From Paeniglutamicibacter kerguelensis (GTDB lineage Bacteria > Actinomycetota > Actinomycetes > Actinomycetales > Micrococcaceae): a stretch of DNA of 64,000 nt. Location of the stretch: assembly GCF_017876535.1 (NCBI RefSeq), contig NZ_JAGIOF010000001.1, positions 3,100,001 through 3,164,000 on the forward strand. Direction: 5' to 3'. The position numbers were made by a program, and so were the translations under genes. The notes under the pieces were generated by a model. That model was not told the DNA's origin and did no database searches. It was given only the letters and a program-made list of their open reading frames with translations. Below are positions 34,613 through 42,247 of this stretch, in pieces (the stretch's first letter is position 1; every line of letters begins with the position of its first letter).

Positions 34613-35956
34613 GTGGCGCCTTCATCCACGGTTTCGGACTGGAACATCCCCAAGCGCACCACTTCGGTTGTGCTTTTCGCCTGCTGGCTGGCCATTCTGG
34701 CCGAAGGCTACGACGTCGGCGTGCTCGGCGCAGTGCTGCCGGCACTGGCCGAGTACAAGGAATGGTCGCTGACCCCGCTGCAGCTCGGTGGCCTCGGCGC
34801 CTACGCGCTGGTGGGCATGCTCTTCGGCGCGCTGTTCATCGGCACCCTGAGCGACGTGATCGGCCGCCGCAAAATGCTGCTGCTTGCCATGCTCATCTTC
34901 ACCATCACGCAGGTAGGCGCGGCCATGGCCCCGACCCCGGAAATGTTCGGCCTCTTCCGCTTCCTCGGCGGCCTGGGCATGGGCGGCATCATCCCGGTCG
35001 CCGCGGCGCTGACCATCGAATACTCCGCACCGAAGAAGCGCTCACTGAACTACGGCATCATGTACTCCGGCTACTCGCTGGGCATCGTGGTCTCCGCGCT
35101 GGTTGCCATGGCGCTACTGCCGACCCTCGGCTGGCGCTGGGTCATCGCCGTCGGCGCCCTGCCGGTGCTGATCCTGCCGCTGGTCGCCTGGCTGCTCCCC
35201 GAGTCCCTCGAGTACCTGGTCTCCAAGGGCAAGATCGCCGAGGCCAAGGCACTCGCCGCAAAGCTCAACGTGCGCGACTACGAGCCCGTGGCCCCGGCCA
35301 AGCCGGGCGCGAAGGTTCCGTGGCGCGAGGTCATGGCCGCCATGTTCTCCGGCAAGTACCTGCGCTCGACGGTCTTCTTCTGGATCTCACTCTTCTGCGG
35401 CATGGTGCTTGTCTACGGCCTGAACACCTGGCTGCCGCAGATCATGCGCAAGGCCGGCTACGACCTCGGCACCTCGCTCACCTTCCTGCTGGTGTTCTCC
35501 TTGGCCTCGGCCGTCGGCGGCCTGATCCTCGGTTGGTTGGCCGACAAGTACGGGCAGAAGCCCATCCTGGTGATCTTCTACCTGCTGGGCGCCGGCGGCA
35601 TCCTGCTGCTGATGTTCCCGAACACCATGTTCATCAACCTGTGCTTCGTGGCCTTCGCCGGCATCGGGTCGATCTCCACCTCGCTAGTGCTCACCGGCTA
35701 CATCGCCGACTACTACCCGGCGGCCCAGCGCGGCACCGCCACCGGCTGGGCCTTGTCCTTCGCCCGACTCGGTGCCATCTCGGGCCCGATCATCGGCGGC
35801 TGGATCGCCTCCACCGGCATGAACTTCCAGTTCAACTTCGTCTTCTTCGCCATCGTCGGCGTGGTTGCGGCCCTTGCCGTGTCGATGATCCCGCCGCGCA
35901 TCACCGCCAGCTCGGCCCCGGCTCTTGCCGCCGAGCGCGAAGCGGTGCTCGACTAG
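34613..35956 (+). CDS. MFS transporter, aromatic acid:H+ symporter (AAHS) type
   Basis: A 447-aa 12-helix transporter. The first helix carries LAEGYDVGVLGAVLP, where the Asp-Gly region fits the DGxD-type motif of aromatic-acid symporters. The MFS loop motif is GTLSDVIGRRKMLL, repeated in weaker form after helix 8 (GWLADKYGQKP). A 35-residue charged loop splits the two halves. It most likely imports an aromatic acid such as anthranilate or indole-acids, in keeping with its place at the end of the island. Start is GTG at 34613 with AAGGAG seven bases upstream. Promoter and operator-like site lie just 5'. Confidence 0.87.
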   Translation: MAPSSTVSDWNIPKRTTSVVLFACWLAILAEGYDVGVLGAVLPALAEYKEWSLTPLQLGGLGAYALVGMLFGALFIGTLSDVIGRRKMLLLAMLIFTITQVGAAMAPTPEMFGLFRFLGGLGMGGIIPVAAALTIEYSAPKKRSLNYGIMYSGYSLGIVVSALVAMALLPTLGWRWVIAVGALPVLILPLVAWLLPESLEYLVSKGKIAEAKALAAKLNVRDYEPVAPAKPGAKVPWREVMAAMFSGKYLRSTVFFWISLFCGMVLVYGLNTWLPQIMRKAGYDLGTSLTFLLVFSLASAVGGLILGWLADKYGQKPILVIFYLLGAGGILLLMFPNTMFINLCFVAFAGIGSISTSLVLTGYIADYYPAAQRGTATGWALSFARLGAISGPIIGGWIASTGMNFQFNFVFFAIVGVVAALAVSMIPPRITASSAPALAAEREAVLD

Positions 35957-35971
35957 CCGATCCCCGACATG

Positions 35972-36013
35972 GCGTGAGGCGTCGGCTCCCGAAAGGGGTC
36001 CGACGCCTCGCGC
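35972..36013 (+). terminator. Terminator after AAHS transporter
   Basis: GCGTGAGGCGTCGG / CCGACGCCTCGCGC (one G-U pair), 14-bp stem between convergent genes, followed by ATTTGTGTTT. Confidence 0.75.
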
Positions 36014-36033
36014 ATTTGTGTTTCTACCGGCTT

Positions 36034-37995
36034 CTAGCTCAGTTCCAGCGACGGGACGTCGGCATCGAACCCGAAGACCGTCGCGTAGAAACCCAGCGAT
36101 GTCTCCAGCGCGTTGATGATGTTTTCCATGCGGCGGAAGCCGTGCTGTTCCCCCGCGTAGAGCACGTAGGCGTGCGGAATCCCGTTGGCCGCGAGAGCGT
36201 CGGCGACAACCTGGGACTGGGCCGGCGGCACCACCTTGTCCTCGTCGCCTTGCAGGAGCAGCACCGGGCAGGAGATGTCGTCGACGTGGTTGATCGGCGC
36301 GCGCTCCGCATAGAGCTCGGCGGCCTCCGGGTAGGGGCCGACGAGGGAGTCCATGTAGCGGGACTCGAAGTCGTGGGTGTCGGTGACCAGGCCGACCAGG
36401 TCGGAGACCCCGTAGCGGGAAATGCCGGCGGCGAAGGTCTCTGTGTCCGTCAGCGCGCTGAGCACGGTCCAGCCGCCGGCGGACCCGCCCTCGATCGCCA
36501 GGCGGTTGCCGTCGGCCAGGCCCGCGGCGACAAGCCCCTTCATGACGGCCACGGTGTCCTGCACGTCGACGATGCCCCACTGGCCGCGCAGCCGTTCGCG
36601 GTAGGCGCGGCCGAAGCCCGTTGAGCCGCCGTAGTTCACATCGACCACGCCGATGCCGCGCGAGGTGTAGTAGGCGATGGACAGCGAAAGCTGGGCAAAG
36701 GCCTGCGAGGTCGGCCCGCCGTGCACGAACGCGACGAACGGGGGCTTCTCCCCCTCGGGGCCCGTGCGTTCCCCCAGCCGCGGCGCGTACACGTGGGCGT
36801 AGACCGGCGACCCGTCGGCGGTGGCGAACTCCATGGCGCGGGCGTGCGGCAGGGCTTCGGGGTCGGGCAGCGCGGAGAGCGAGAGGGCGACGTTTTCCGT
36901 CCCGAGCGTCTCCATGTCAATCAGCCGCAGCCCGTCGCCCTCCACCAGCGAGGTGGCGCTTGCCAGCAACCGGTTTCCCCTCAGCGCCGAGGGGGAAACC
37001 CTGGTGAACGGCAGCTCGAGCTCTGCCAGTTCCCCGCTGGCCAGGTCCAGGCGGGCCAGGGAGGTGCCGTGGGTTCCGTGGGTCACCAGCAGGCTGTGCT
37101 CGTTCTCGACCTTGTACCAGCTCTGCCCCAGCGACCACAGCGGGCCCGCGAATTCCTCCTCAAGGGTGCACAGCGCCCGCTGTTCGCCGGTTTCCAGGCT
37201 GTGCGAGTACAGGTTCCACCAACCGCTGCGGTCCGAGACGAAGACCAGGTTGCCGTCGGTGAGCCATTCGGGCTGCAGCACCGATTCGGTGGCGGAGCCC
37301 GCCAGCACGGAGTCGGTGGAGACGCGTCCTTCGACAAGATCCCCGACGTGGAGCTCGGTTCCGTCCCACGGCATTTGCGGGTGCTCCCAGGAGATCCAGC
37401 TCAGCTTGGTTCCGTCGGGGCTGAGCCGCGGGCTGGCGACAAAGCGGGAGGCCGGGCTGACCTCGCGGAGTTTGCCGGCGTCTTCCGCCGCCGAGCCGTC
37501 GAGCGGGATGGCAACGATGTAGCGGCGCAGCCCATCGCGGTGGTCCTCACAGACGGTGAACACCTCACCGGCGTTCGTGCCTGGGATGATCTCGGCGAAA
37601 CGCAATTGCGGGTCGCCGTCCTCCCCCGCGCTTTCCGGGGTCAGCGGCACCGGGGCACCGCCGTGCGCGACGGCCAGGTAAAGGCGTTGGTCGGCGAAGT
37701 TCGCGAAGACCAACGTCCGGACGCCGGCCACGGAGATCGCGGCCCACGAGGAACCGCCGTATTCGTTGACCCTGCTGCGGACGTTGTAGGGGGCCGCGAC
37801 GAGTTCACGGGGGGCCGCGTCGGTTCCGGCCCCGCGCGCCACGACCGTCAGGCGTCCACCTTCGGCGGGGCGACCCTCGAGCCACCACAGCTCCTCCCCC
37901 ACGAAGTCGCCGCCGCCCACCGGAGTGGTCCCGGCTGCAACGTGTTCGGCGGTGATGGGCGAGGGCCAGGAACCATAGGGCAAGGGCGTAGTCAT
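36034..37995 (-). CDS. S9 family prolyl oligopeptidase-like serine peptidase
   Basis: A 653-aa cytoplasmic peptidase (no signal peptide). Residues about 1-390 form a beta-propeller (repeats such as LSPDGTKLSWIS and WLTDGNLVFVSDRSG). About 400-653 are an alpha/beta-hydrolase: oxyanion region FVHGGPTSQ, nucleophile in IEGGSAGG, Asp in LQGDEDKVVPP and His in GEQHGFR. Likely a dipeptidyl- or acylaminoacyl-peptidase taking short peptides. Monocistronic. The ATG at 37995 lacks a strong ribosome-binding site, but the propeller begins directly after. Confidence 0.9.
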   Translation of the reverse strand: MTTPLPYGSWPSPITAEHVAAGTTPVGGGDFVGEELWWLEGRPAEGGRLTVVARGAGTDAAPRELVAAPYNVRSRVNEYGGSSWAAISVAGVRTLVFANFADQRLYLAVAHGGAPVPLTPESAGEDGDPQLRFAEIIPGTNAGEVFTVCEDHRDGLRRYIVAIPLDGSAAEDAGKLREVSPASRFVASPRLSPDGTKLSWISWEHPQMPWDGTELHVGDLVEGRVSTDSVLAGSATESVLQPEWLTDGNLVFVSDRSGWWNLYSHSLETGEQRALCTLEEEFAGPLWSLGQSWYKVENEHSLLVTHGTHGTSLARLDLASGELAELELPFTRVSPSALRGNRLLASATSLVEGDGLRLIDMETLGTENVALSLSALPDPEALPHARAMEFATADGSPVYAHVYAPRLGERTGPEGEKPPFVAFVHGGPTSQAFAQLSLSIAYYTSRGIGVVDVNYGGSTGFGRAYRERLRGQWGIVDVQDTVAVMKGLVAAGLADGNRLAIEGGSAGGWTVLSALTDTETFAAGISRYGVSDLVGLVTDTHDFESRYMDSLVGPYPEAAELYAERAPINHVDDISCPVLLLQGDEDKVVPPAQSQVVADALAANGIPHAYVLYAGEQHGFRRMENIINALETSLGFYATVFGFDADVPSLELS

Positions 37996-38129
37996 GATGA
38001 GATTTTAGACCGCGCACACCGCGCTTTGATCCATCCTCCGACGTGGGTCTACACGCGTCGCCGCGCAATGGTCGGACACGCCGCGGGGCGCCTTGCCGAA
38101 CCCGCCCTGCGGGGCACAGACTTGGCACC

Positions 38130-38678
38130 ATGTATTTCTATGCGGTTTTCCTGCGGGGCGTAAACGTCGGTGGAGTCAAGATTCTCATGAAGGACCTCAC
38201 CGCGCTGCTGGAGCAAGCCGGTTTTTCCCGGGTTCGCACGCTTTTGGCCAGCGGGAATGTGGTGTTTGCCAGCGAAGAATCGGATCCCGCGGCAGTGAAA
38301 ACGGCCTGCGAGGCGGCCATCAACTCGGTCTATGGCTACGGGACCCGGGTGATCGTGCAGGATGCGGCACAGCTGGAATACCTGGCCGGGAACTTCCCGT
38401 TTGCCCCTCCGAATGACGGAATCCAGCGTCATGAATACCTGGTCCTGACGGAGTCCGAGGAAAAAGCGGCAAGCATCATGGGGACTGCACCGGAACCCTC
38501 CACTGAAGAACGTGTTGCCCAGCTCTCCCACGGAATCTGCTGGGAGGTGCCCCGCGGGCAGAGCCTCGACAGCCTGCTTGCCAAGCATTTCGCCAAGGTG
38601 GCTTCAAAGTCCCTTGTCACAACGAGGAACATGAACACGATCCACAAGATGCTCACGGCACTCAAGGCTCTGGCCTAG
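38130..38678 (+). CDS. DUF1697 family protein
   Basis: A 182-aa protein starting MYFYAVFLRGVNVGG, with KDLTALLEQAGFSRVRTLLA and SGNVVF, all typical of DUF1697. The C-terminal TTRNMNTIHKML is also typical of the family. Function is unknown; the family is widespread in actinobacteria and firmicutes. CAGACT seven bases before the ATG and no Shine-Dalgarno suggest a leaderless mRNA. It is divergent from the S9 peptidase. Confidence 0.88.
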   Translation: MYFYAVFLRGVNVGGVKILMKDLTALLEQAGFSRVRTLLASGNVVFASEESDPAAVKTACEAAINSVYGYGTRVIVQDAAQLEYLAGNFPFAPPNDGIQRHEYLVLTESEEKAASIMGTAPEPSTEERVAQLSHGICWEVPRGQSLDSLLAKHFAKVASKSLVTTRNMNTIHKMLTALKALA

Positions 38679-38920
38679 CGGGAGAAGCCGTGCAATTTCG
38701 TTCCAGGCTCCTGAATCGGCTCCGTACGCGGTGACCCTACGAGGAGCTAGGTCTCAAGCGCCCGCGGAACGCTCTGACGGCCGTCATTCCGCAATCTATT
38801 CATGAAAGATTTGTGTACACATGCTGATGATTCGCTAGGTTTTGCCATCAAGTGATGCCTATGATTCCCGAGACAACCAATCGGCCGGCTCCGCACCCCG
38901 GCCTGAAAGTTAGGGGAAGT

Positions 38921-39430
38921 ATGAAGAACCGTATCGGCCGCGCCACTGCTGCCATCATCGCCGCATCGTCATTGGTCTTGGGCGGTGCCTCCGTTGCCAC
39001 GGCCGCCCCGGCACCGGCATCCACCGTCAAGGCGCACAAATCGGTGGCAGCCACGAGCCACAAATCGGAGTCGAAGCCGACGGTTGTCATCCGTGACACC
39101 AAGAACAAGACCGTCGAAGCTGACGAGCTTGCCACGATCACGCCGAAGGTCAAGGTGGGCAAGCAGGCCAAGGTCGTTTCCAAGACCCTGACCGTCTCGC
39201 AGGACGGCACCGTCCTGGTGGACGGGAAGAAAAAGGCCAAGCTGGGCGTCGGAACGTACGAGGTCACCACCAAGGTCGAGTACCGCACCCTGGTCAAGCA
39301 GGTCGTGGTGAAGGTCAAGTCCAAGGGCAAGAAGGTGAAGAAGGTCAAGAAGAACGTCTGGTCGGAGATCCAGACCGAGTCCAAGACACAGACGCTGGTC
39401 GTTTCGCTGGGCTCCGAGGACAAGGACTAA
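38921..39430 (+). CDS. Secreted lysine-rich protein of unknown function
   Basis: A 169-aa protein with a clear signal peptide (MKNRIGRATAAIIAASSLVL, cleavage near ATAAPAPA). The mature part is rich in Lys, Val and Thr, with KKVKKVKKN near the C-terminus, and is predicted strongly basic. No known domain is recognised; alternation of Val/Thr and Lys suggests beta structure that could bind wall polymers or nucleic acid. The ATG is preceded by AGGGGAAG. The 242 bp upstream (38679-38920) hold no gene; the palindrome TGTGTACACA (38812-38821) is the only notable element. A hairpin follows. Confidence 0.7.
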   Translation: MKNRIGRATAAIIAASSLVLGGASVATAAPAPASTVKAHKSVAATSHKSESKPTVVIRDTKNKTVEADELATITPKVKVGKQAKVVSKTLTVSQDGTVLVDGKKKAKLGVGTYEVTTKVEYRTLVKQVVVKVKSKGKKVKKVKKNVWSEIQTESKTQTLVVSLGSEDKD

Positions 39431-39479
39431 CAGGAGACGCAATCGGGCGGCGGCGAGCACGACGCCCGGTTGTCTCGTC

Positions 39480-39529
39480 GCAACGGCCGGGTGTCCCGAG
39501 GCCAATACCCCGGGGCACCCGGCCGTTGC
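39480..39529 (+). terminator. Hairpin after Lys-rich secreted protein gene
   Basis: GCAACGGCCGGGTG / CACCCGGCCGTTGC, 14-bp perfect stem with additional CCCG/CGGG pairing inside. Weak T tract (CTTGCC). Confidence 0.65.
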
Positions 39530-39683
39530 CTTGCCCGAGGTTGCCTTGCCGCGGCGGCCCAGCAACTCCTTGGCGGAATCCGCCATCAGGAGGAAACGGA
39601 GACATCCGATTAACTGCGGCAACACCGGATGCTGTAGCCTGCCTGATTGACCGATCCCCCGCCGACGAATAGGACAGCCTCCG

Positions 39684-40316
39684 TTGACAATGCCACTGGT
39701 GCTAGACCTGTTCGGGGTCTTTTTCTTCGGGGTCTCGGGTTCCCTGCTGGCTGCGCGGCGGGGATTCGACATCGTCGGCTCGTTGCTTCTGGCGGGGCTG
39801 ACCGGGATCGGCGGCGGCATCATCCGCGACGTCATCCTCGGACAGACGCCGACGGCATTCGCGAACCCGTTTTACTTCATTCCGCCCGTGCTGGCAGCGC
39901 TGCTTGTCTTTTTCCTGGCACCCGGGGTCCAGAGGATGATGCGCCCGCTGCTTGTCTTCGATGCGGCGGGCCTTGCCCTGTTCTGCATCACCGGCACCAT
40001 CAAGGCGCTGGAGTCGGGCATGAACCCCTTTGCCTCGGCGCTACTGGGCGTCACCTCGGCAGTCGGCGGCGGTTTGCTGCGCGATGTCGTGGCCAACAAG
40101 ACGCCCGAACTGTTCAACCCGCGGGACATCTACGCCGTCCCGGCGATGCTCGGCGCGGGCCTCATTGCCGGATTCTGGGGCATGGGATTGACGGGCGGGG
40201 CCTGGCAACTGGCCGTTGCCGGCGTCGTGTTCCTGTTGCGCCTGCTGGCCCTGACCTTCCATTGGCACGTGCCGCGGGCCGTCGGGCCGTGGCACAGGGA
40301 TGCCACGTTGAACTGA
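39684..40316 (+). CDS. TRIC / UPF0126 family membrane channel protein
   Basis: A 210-aa protein with about seven hydrophobic helices. The duplicated family motif is visible twice: LTGIGGGIIRDVILG near 33-47 and TSAVGGGLLRDVVANK near 122-137. These Gly-rich kinks line the pore in prokaryotic TRIC (trimeric intracellular cation) channels. K+/cation conductance is known for bacterial homologs; the in vivo role is unclear. TTG at 39684 fits the AGGA site best; ATG at 39690 is the alternative. Its end converges on the MFS gene with 16 bp between. Confidence 0.87.
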   Translation: MTMPLVLDLFGVFFFGVSGSLLAARRGFDIVGSLLLAGLTGIGGGIIRDVILGQTPTAFANPFYFIPPVLAALLVFFLAPGVQRMMRPLLVFDAAGLALFCITGTIKALESGMNPFASALLGVTSAVGGGLLRDVVANKTPELFNPRDIYAVPAMLGAGLIAGFWGMGLTGGAWQLAVAGVVFLLRLLALTFHWHVPRAVGPWHRDATLN

Positions 40317-40332
40317 CCGGTGCGGCCCGTCC

Positions 40333-41589
40333 TTAGCCCACGCGCTCAAGCGGCCGCCGGACACCCGCGTCGTCGGGACCGTCTTCGATCTTGCGCGGCC
40401 CGTTGATCATCACGGCGCCGGTGAGCATGACCGCGATGCAGATTCCGAGCATCGCAAAGGAAGCGCTCCACCCGCCCGTTGCGTCCTTGACCATGCCGAA
40501 GAGCATTGGCACGATCGCGGCCCCCGCGTAGCCCAGGCCCTGGCTGAATCCGGAAAGCACTCCTGAGCCGTAAGTAGTGCGCGAGCGCAGGTTCATCATC
40601 AGCAGTGCGATGGCAAAGGTGCCCTGCCCCAGGCCGGCAAAGACAACCCAAATGGCTGTGCCCTGCGTGGGCGAAAGATACAGGCCGAGGTGGCCGGTGA
40701 TCCAGAACGAGGTGAAGACCAGTACCGCGATAATCGGATTGCGAAGCCGCGGAACCCACAGCGGCACCAGCAGGCTGACCGGCAGTCCCAGGATGGCAAA
40801 GAGCGCCAGCATGGATCCGGCGGTCATGGTGTCCAGCCCCTGCGACGCGAGGTACGGCGGCAACCAGGTGAAGTACACGTAGGTCTGTGCGGAGTTGCCG
40901 GCAAGGAAAATCGCCAGCCCCCACGCCACGGGTGAGCGCCAGGGGTTGATCTTGGCCGGCGGCGCGGCAACCATTCCGTTGACCAAGGGAGTGTCGGGAC
41001 GGGGGTGCTTCCGGTCCTTGAAAATCTGTATCGTCCACGGAACCAACACGATGGCAGAAAGCAGTGCCCACGCGGCAATCGAGGAACGCCAGTTGGTGGC
41101 GTTTGCCAGCGGCACCGAGAACTGCGGACTCATCCAGGTGCCAACGGCCAGCATCGTCACGTACCCGGAGGTCACGATCGCCAGACGGTCGGGGAAGTAC
41201 TTTTTCACGAGCGGTGGCAATACGACGTTACCCATGCCGTATCCGGCCAGCGTGATGACCGAAAGCAGCAGGAAACTGGCCACGTCCCCCACCGCCGCCC
41301 TGAGCAGCTGTCCTGTAATGGCCAACAACACTGCCGTGATCAAGATCTTCTCCAGGCCCCACCACCGGATCAGCCGTGGTGTAAGCAAGCCAAAGGCTGC
41401 AAAAACGATGGGCGCAAGCATCGCCAGCAACCCGGTGCTGAAGGAATCAAATCCAAGTTCCGGTCCGATGCTTCCCAAAAGGGGCGGAACAGAAACCACC
41501 GCTGCGCGCAGCGACAATGCCATGAGAAGAATGCCGAGTAGCGCACCGATACGGCCCGCCATCTTTTGCCGCGGTGGGGTCAATGGCAT
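40333..41589 (-). CDS. MFS transporter, CynX/NimT-like
   Basis: A 418-aa protein with about 12 hydrophobic helices, opening LLGILLMALSLRAAVVSVPP as in the CynX/NimT (cyanate / 2-nitroimidazole) family. A charged, Pro-rich loop (KDRKHPRPDTPL) splits the halves. It lies 5 bp downstream of a TetR gene on the same strand and is almost certainly co-transcribed with it, under control of the 42179-42206 palindrome. Substrate unknown; exporters of this family remove nitroimidazoles or small organic compounds. Confidence 0.83.
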   Translation of the reverse strand: MPLTPPRQKMAGRIGALLGILLMALSLRAAVVSVPPLLGSIGPELGFDSFSTGLLAMLAPIVFAAFGLLTPRLIRWWGLEKILITAVLLAITGQLLRAAVGDVASFLLLSVITLAGYGMGNVVLPPLVKKYFPDRLAIVTSGYVTMLAVGTWMSPQFSVPLANATNWRSSIAAWALLSAIVLVPWTIQIFKDRKHPRPDTPLVNGMVAAPPAKINPWRSPVAWGLAIFLAGNSAQTYVYFTWLPPYLASQGLDTMTAGSMLALFAILGLPVSLLVPLWVPRLRNPIIAVLVFTSFWITGHLGLYLSPTQGTAIWVVFAGLGQGTFAIALLMMNLRSRTTYGSGVLSGFSQGLGYAGAAIVPMLFGMVKDATGGWSASFAMLGICIAVMLTGAVMINGPRKIEDGPDDAGVRRPLERVG

Positions 41590-41594
41590 GAGTG

Positions 41595-42137
41595 CTAGTT
41601 TCCGTTCTTGAGTCGCTCAACCTGCTTCAGCAGGTGATCGAGATCCTTGCCGAACGTGCCCGTGGACCACGAACCGGGCATTGAGGTTTGGTAGTACAGA
41701 CCCTCGCCTATGAGCATGATGGCTTCCGCCGCGTACTTGTCCTTGACCTCGAGCTGGATCAGGTTCAGCCAGCCCTCCTGGACGTCCTCGAGCGCCTTGA
41801 CCGATGGTTCGTGTCCGCCCTGGGCAAGTCGAAGCACGGCCAGGAAGTAGCGGTCGAGTTCCCCGCCGATGACGGTGCTGGTGCGCACAAAGTAGCTCGC
41901 CGGCCCCTCGGGGGCGGACCCCATGTGTTGCAGGTCCTCCTCGTGGGTCCTGAGCAATCCGTCGATGGCCCCCTGGGCCAGCAATTCCTTGGAGGCAAAG
42001 TGGTAGAGCAGCCCTCCCTTGGAGACGCCTGCCCGTGCGGCGGTGGCCTCCATGGTGGCTGCGCGTTCGCCTTCTTCACAGAGCATCGAAACATAGGCGT
42101 CGATGATCTTTTCCTTGGCTAATGGGGGGCGAGACAT
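41595..42137 (-). CDS. TetR-family regulator of two flanking MFS genes
   Basis: A 180-aa repressor. HTH in the first 50 residues (ATMEATAARAGVSKGGLLYHFASKELL); C-terminal part similar to TetR_C ligand domains. It forms an operon with the CynX-like MFS gene (5 bp gap) and is divergent from a QacA/SmvA-type MFS gene. A perfect 28-bp palindrome lies 41 bp upstream of its ATG and inside the promoter of the other pump, so it should repress both sides. This resembles multidrug-efflux control modules. Confidence 0.88.
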   Translation of the reverse strand: MSRPPLAKEKIIDAYVSMLCEEGERAATMEATAARAGVSKGGLLYHFASKELLAQGAIDGLLRTHEEDLQHMGSAPEGPASYFVRTSTVIGGELDRYFLAVLRLAQGGHEPSVKALEDVQEGWLNLIQLEVKDKYAAEAIMLIGEGLYYQTSMPGSWSTGTFGKDLDHLLKQVERLKNGN

Positions 42138-42175
42138 GTAGTGAACCTTATCCCTTTCTGGTAGGCATCGTCACA

Positions 42176-42206
42176 TTGTAACTGTACCGTCCAGACGGTA
42201 CAGTTA
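42176..42206. promoter_or_regulatory. Operator embedded in a promoter (TetR box)
   Basis: Perfect palindrome with arms TAACTGTACCGTC (42179-42191) and GACGGTACAGTTA (42194-42206). On the plus strand TTGTAA (42176-42181), a 17-bp spacer and TACAGT (42199-42204) form a promoter whose spacer is the operator. TSS is expected near 42211. Confidence 0.82.
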
Positions 42207-42247
42207 TGAATGTCCGAACGTCCCCCTCCTTCAGGAAACCCATCATC

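Noticed and set aside
38812..38821. TGTGTACACA palindrome as an operator of the Lys-rich protein gene
   Set aside because: Ten bases is too short to be convincing, and no well-spaced promoter boxes accompany it.
42206..42247. Earlier ATG at 42206 for the QacA-like pump
   Set aside because: It lies upstream of the predicted transcription start and inside the operator; ATG 42248 has an AGGA site.
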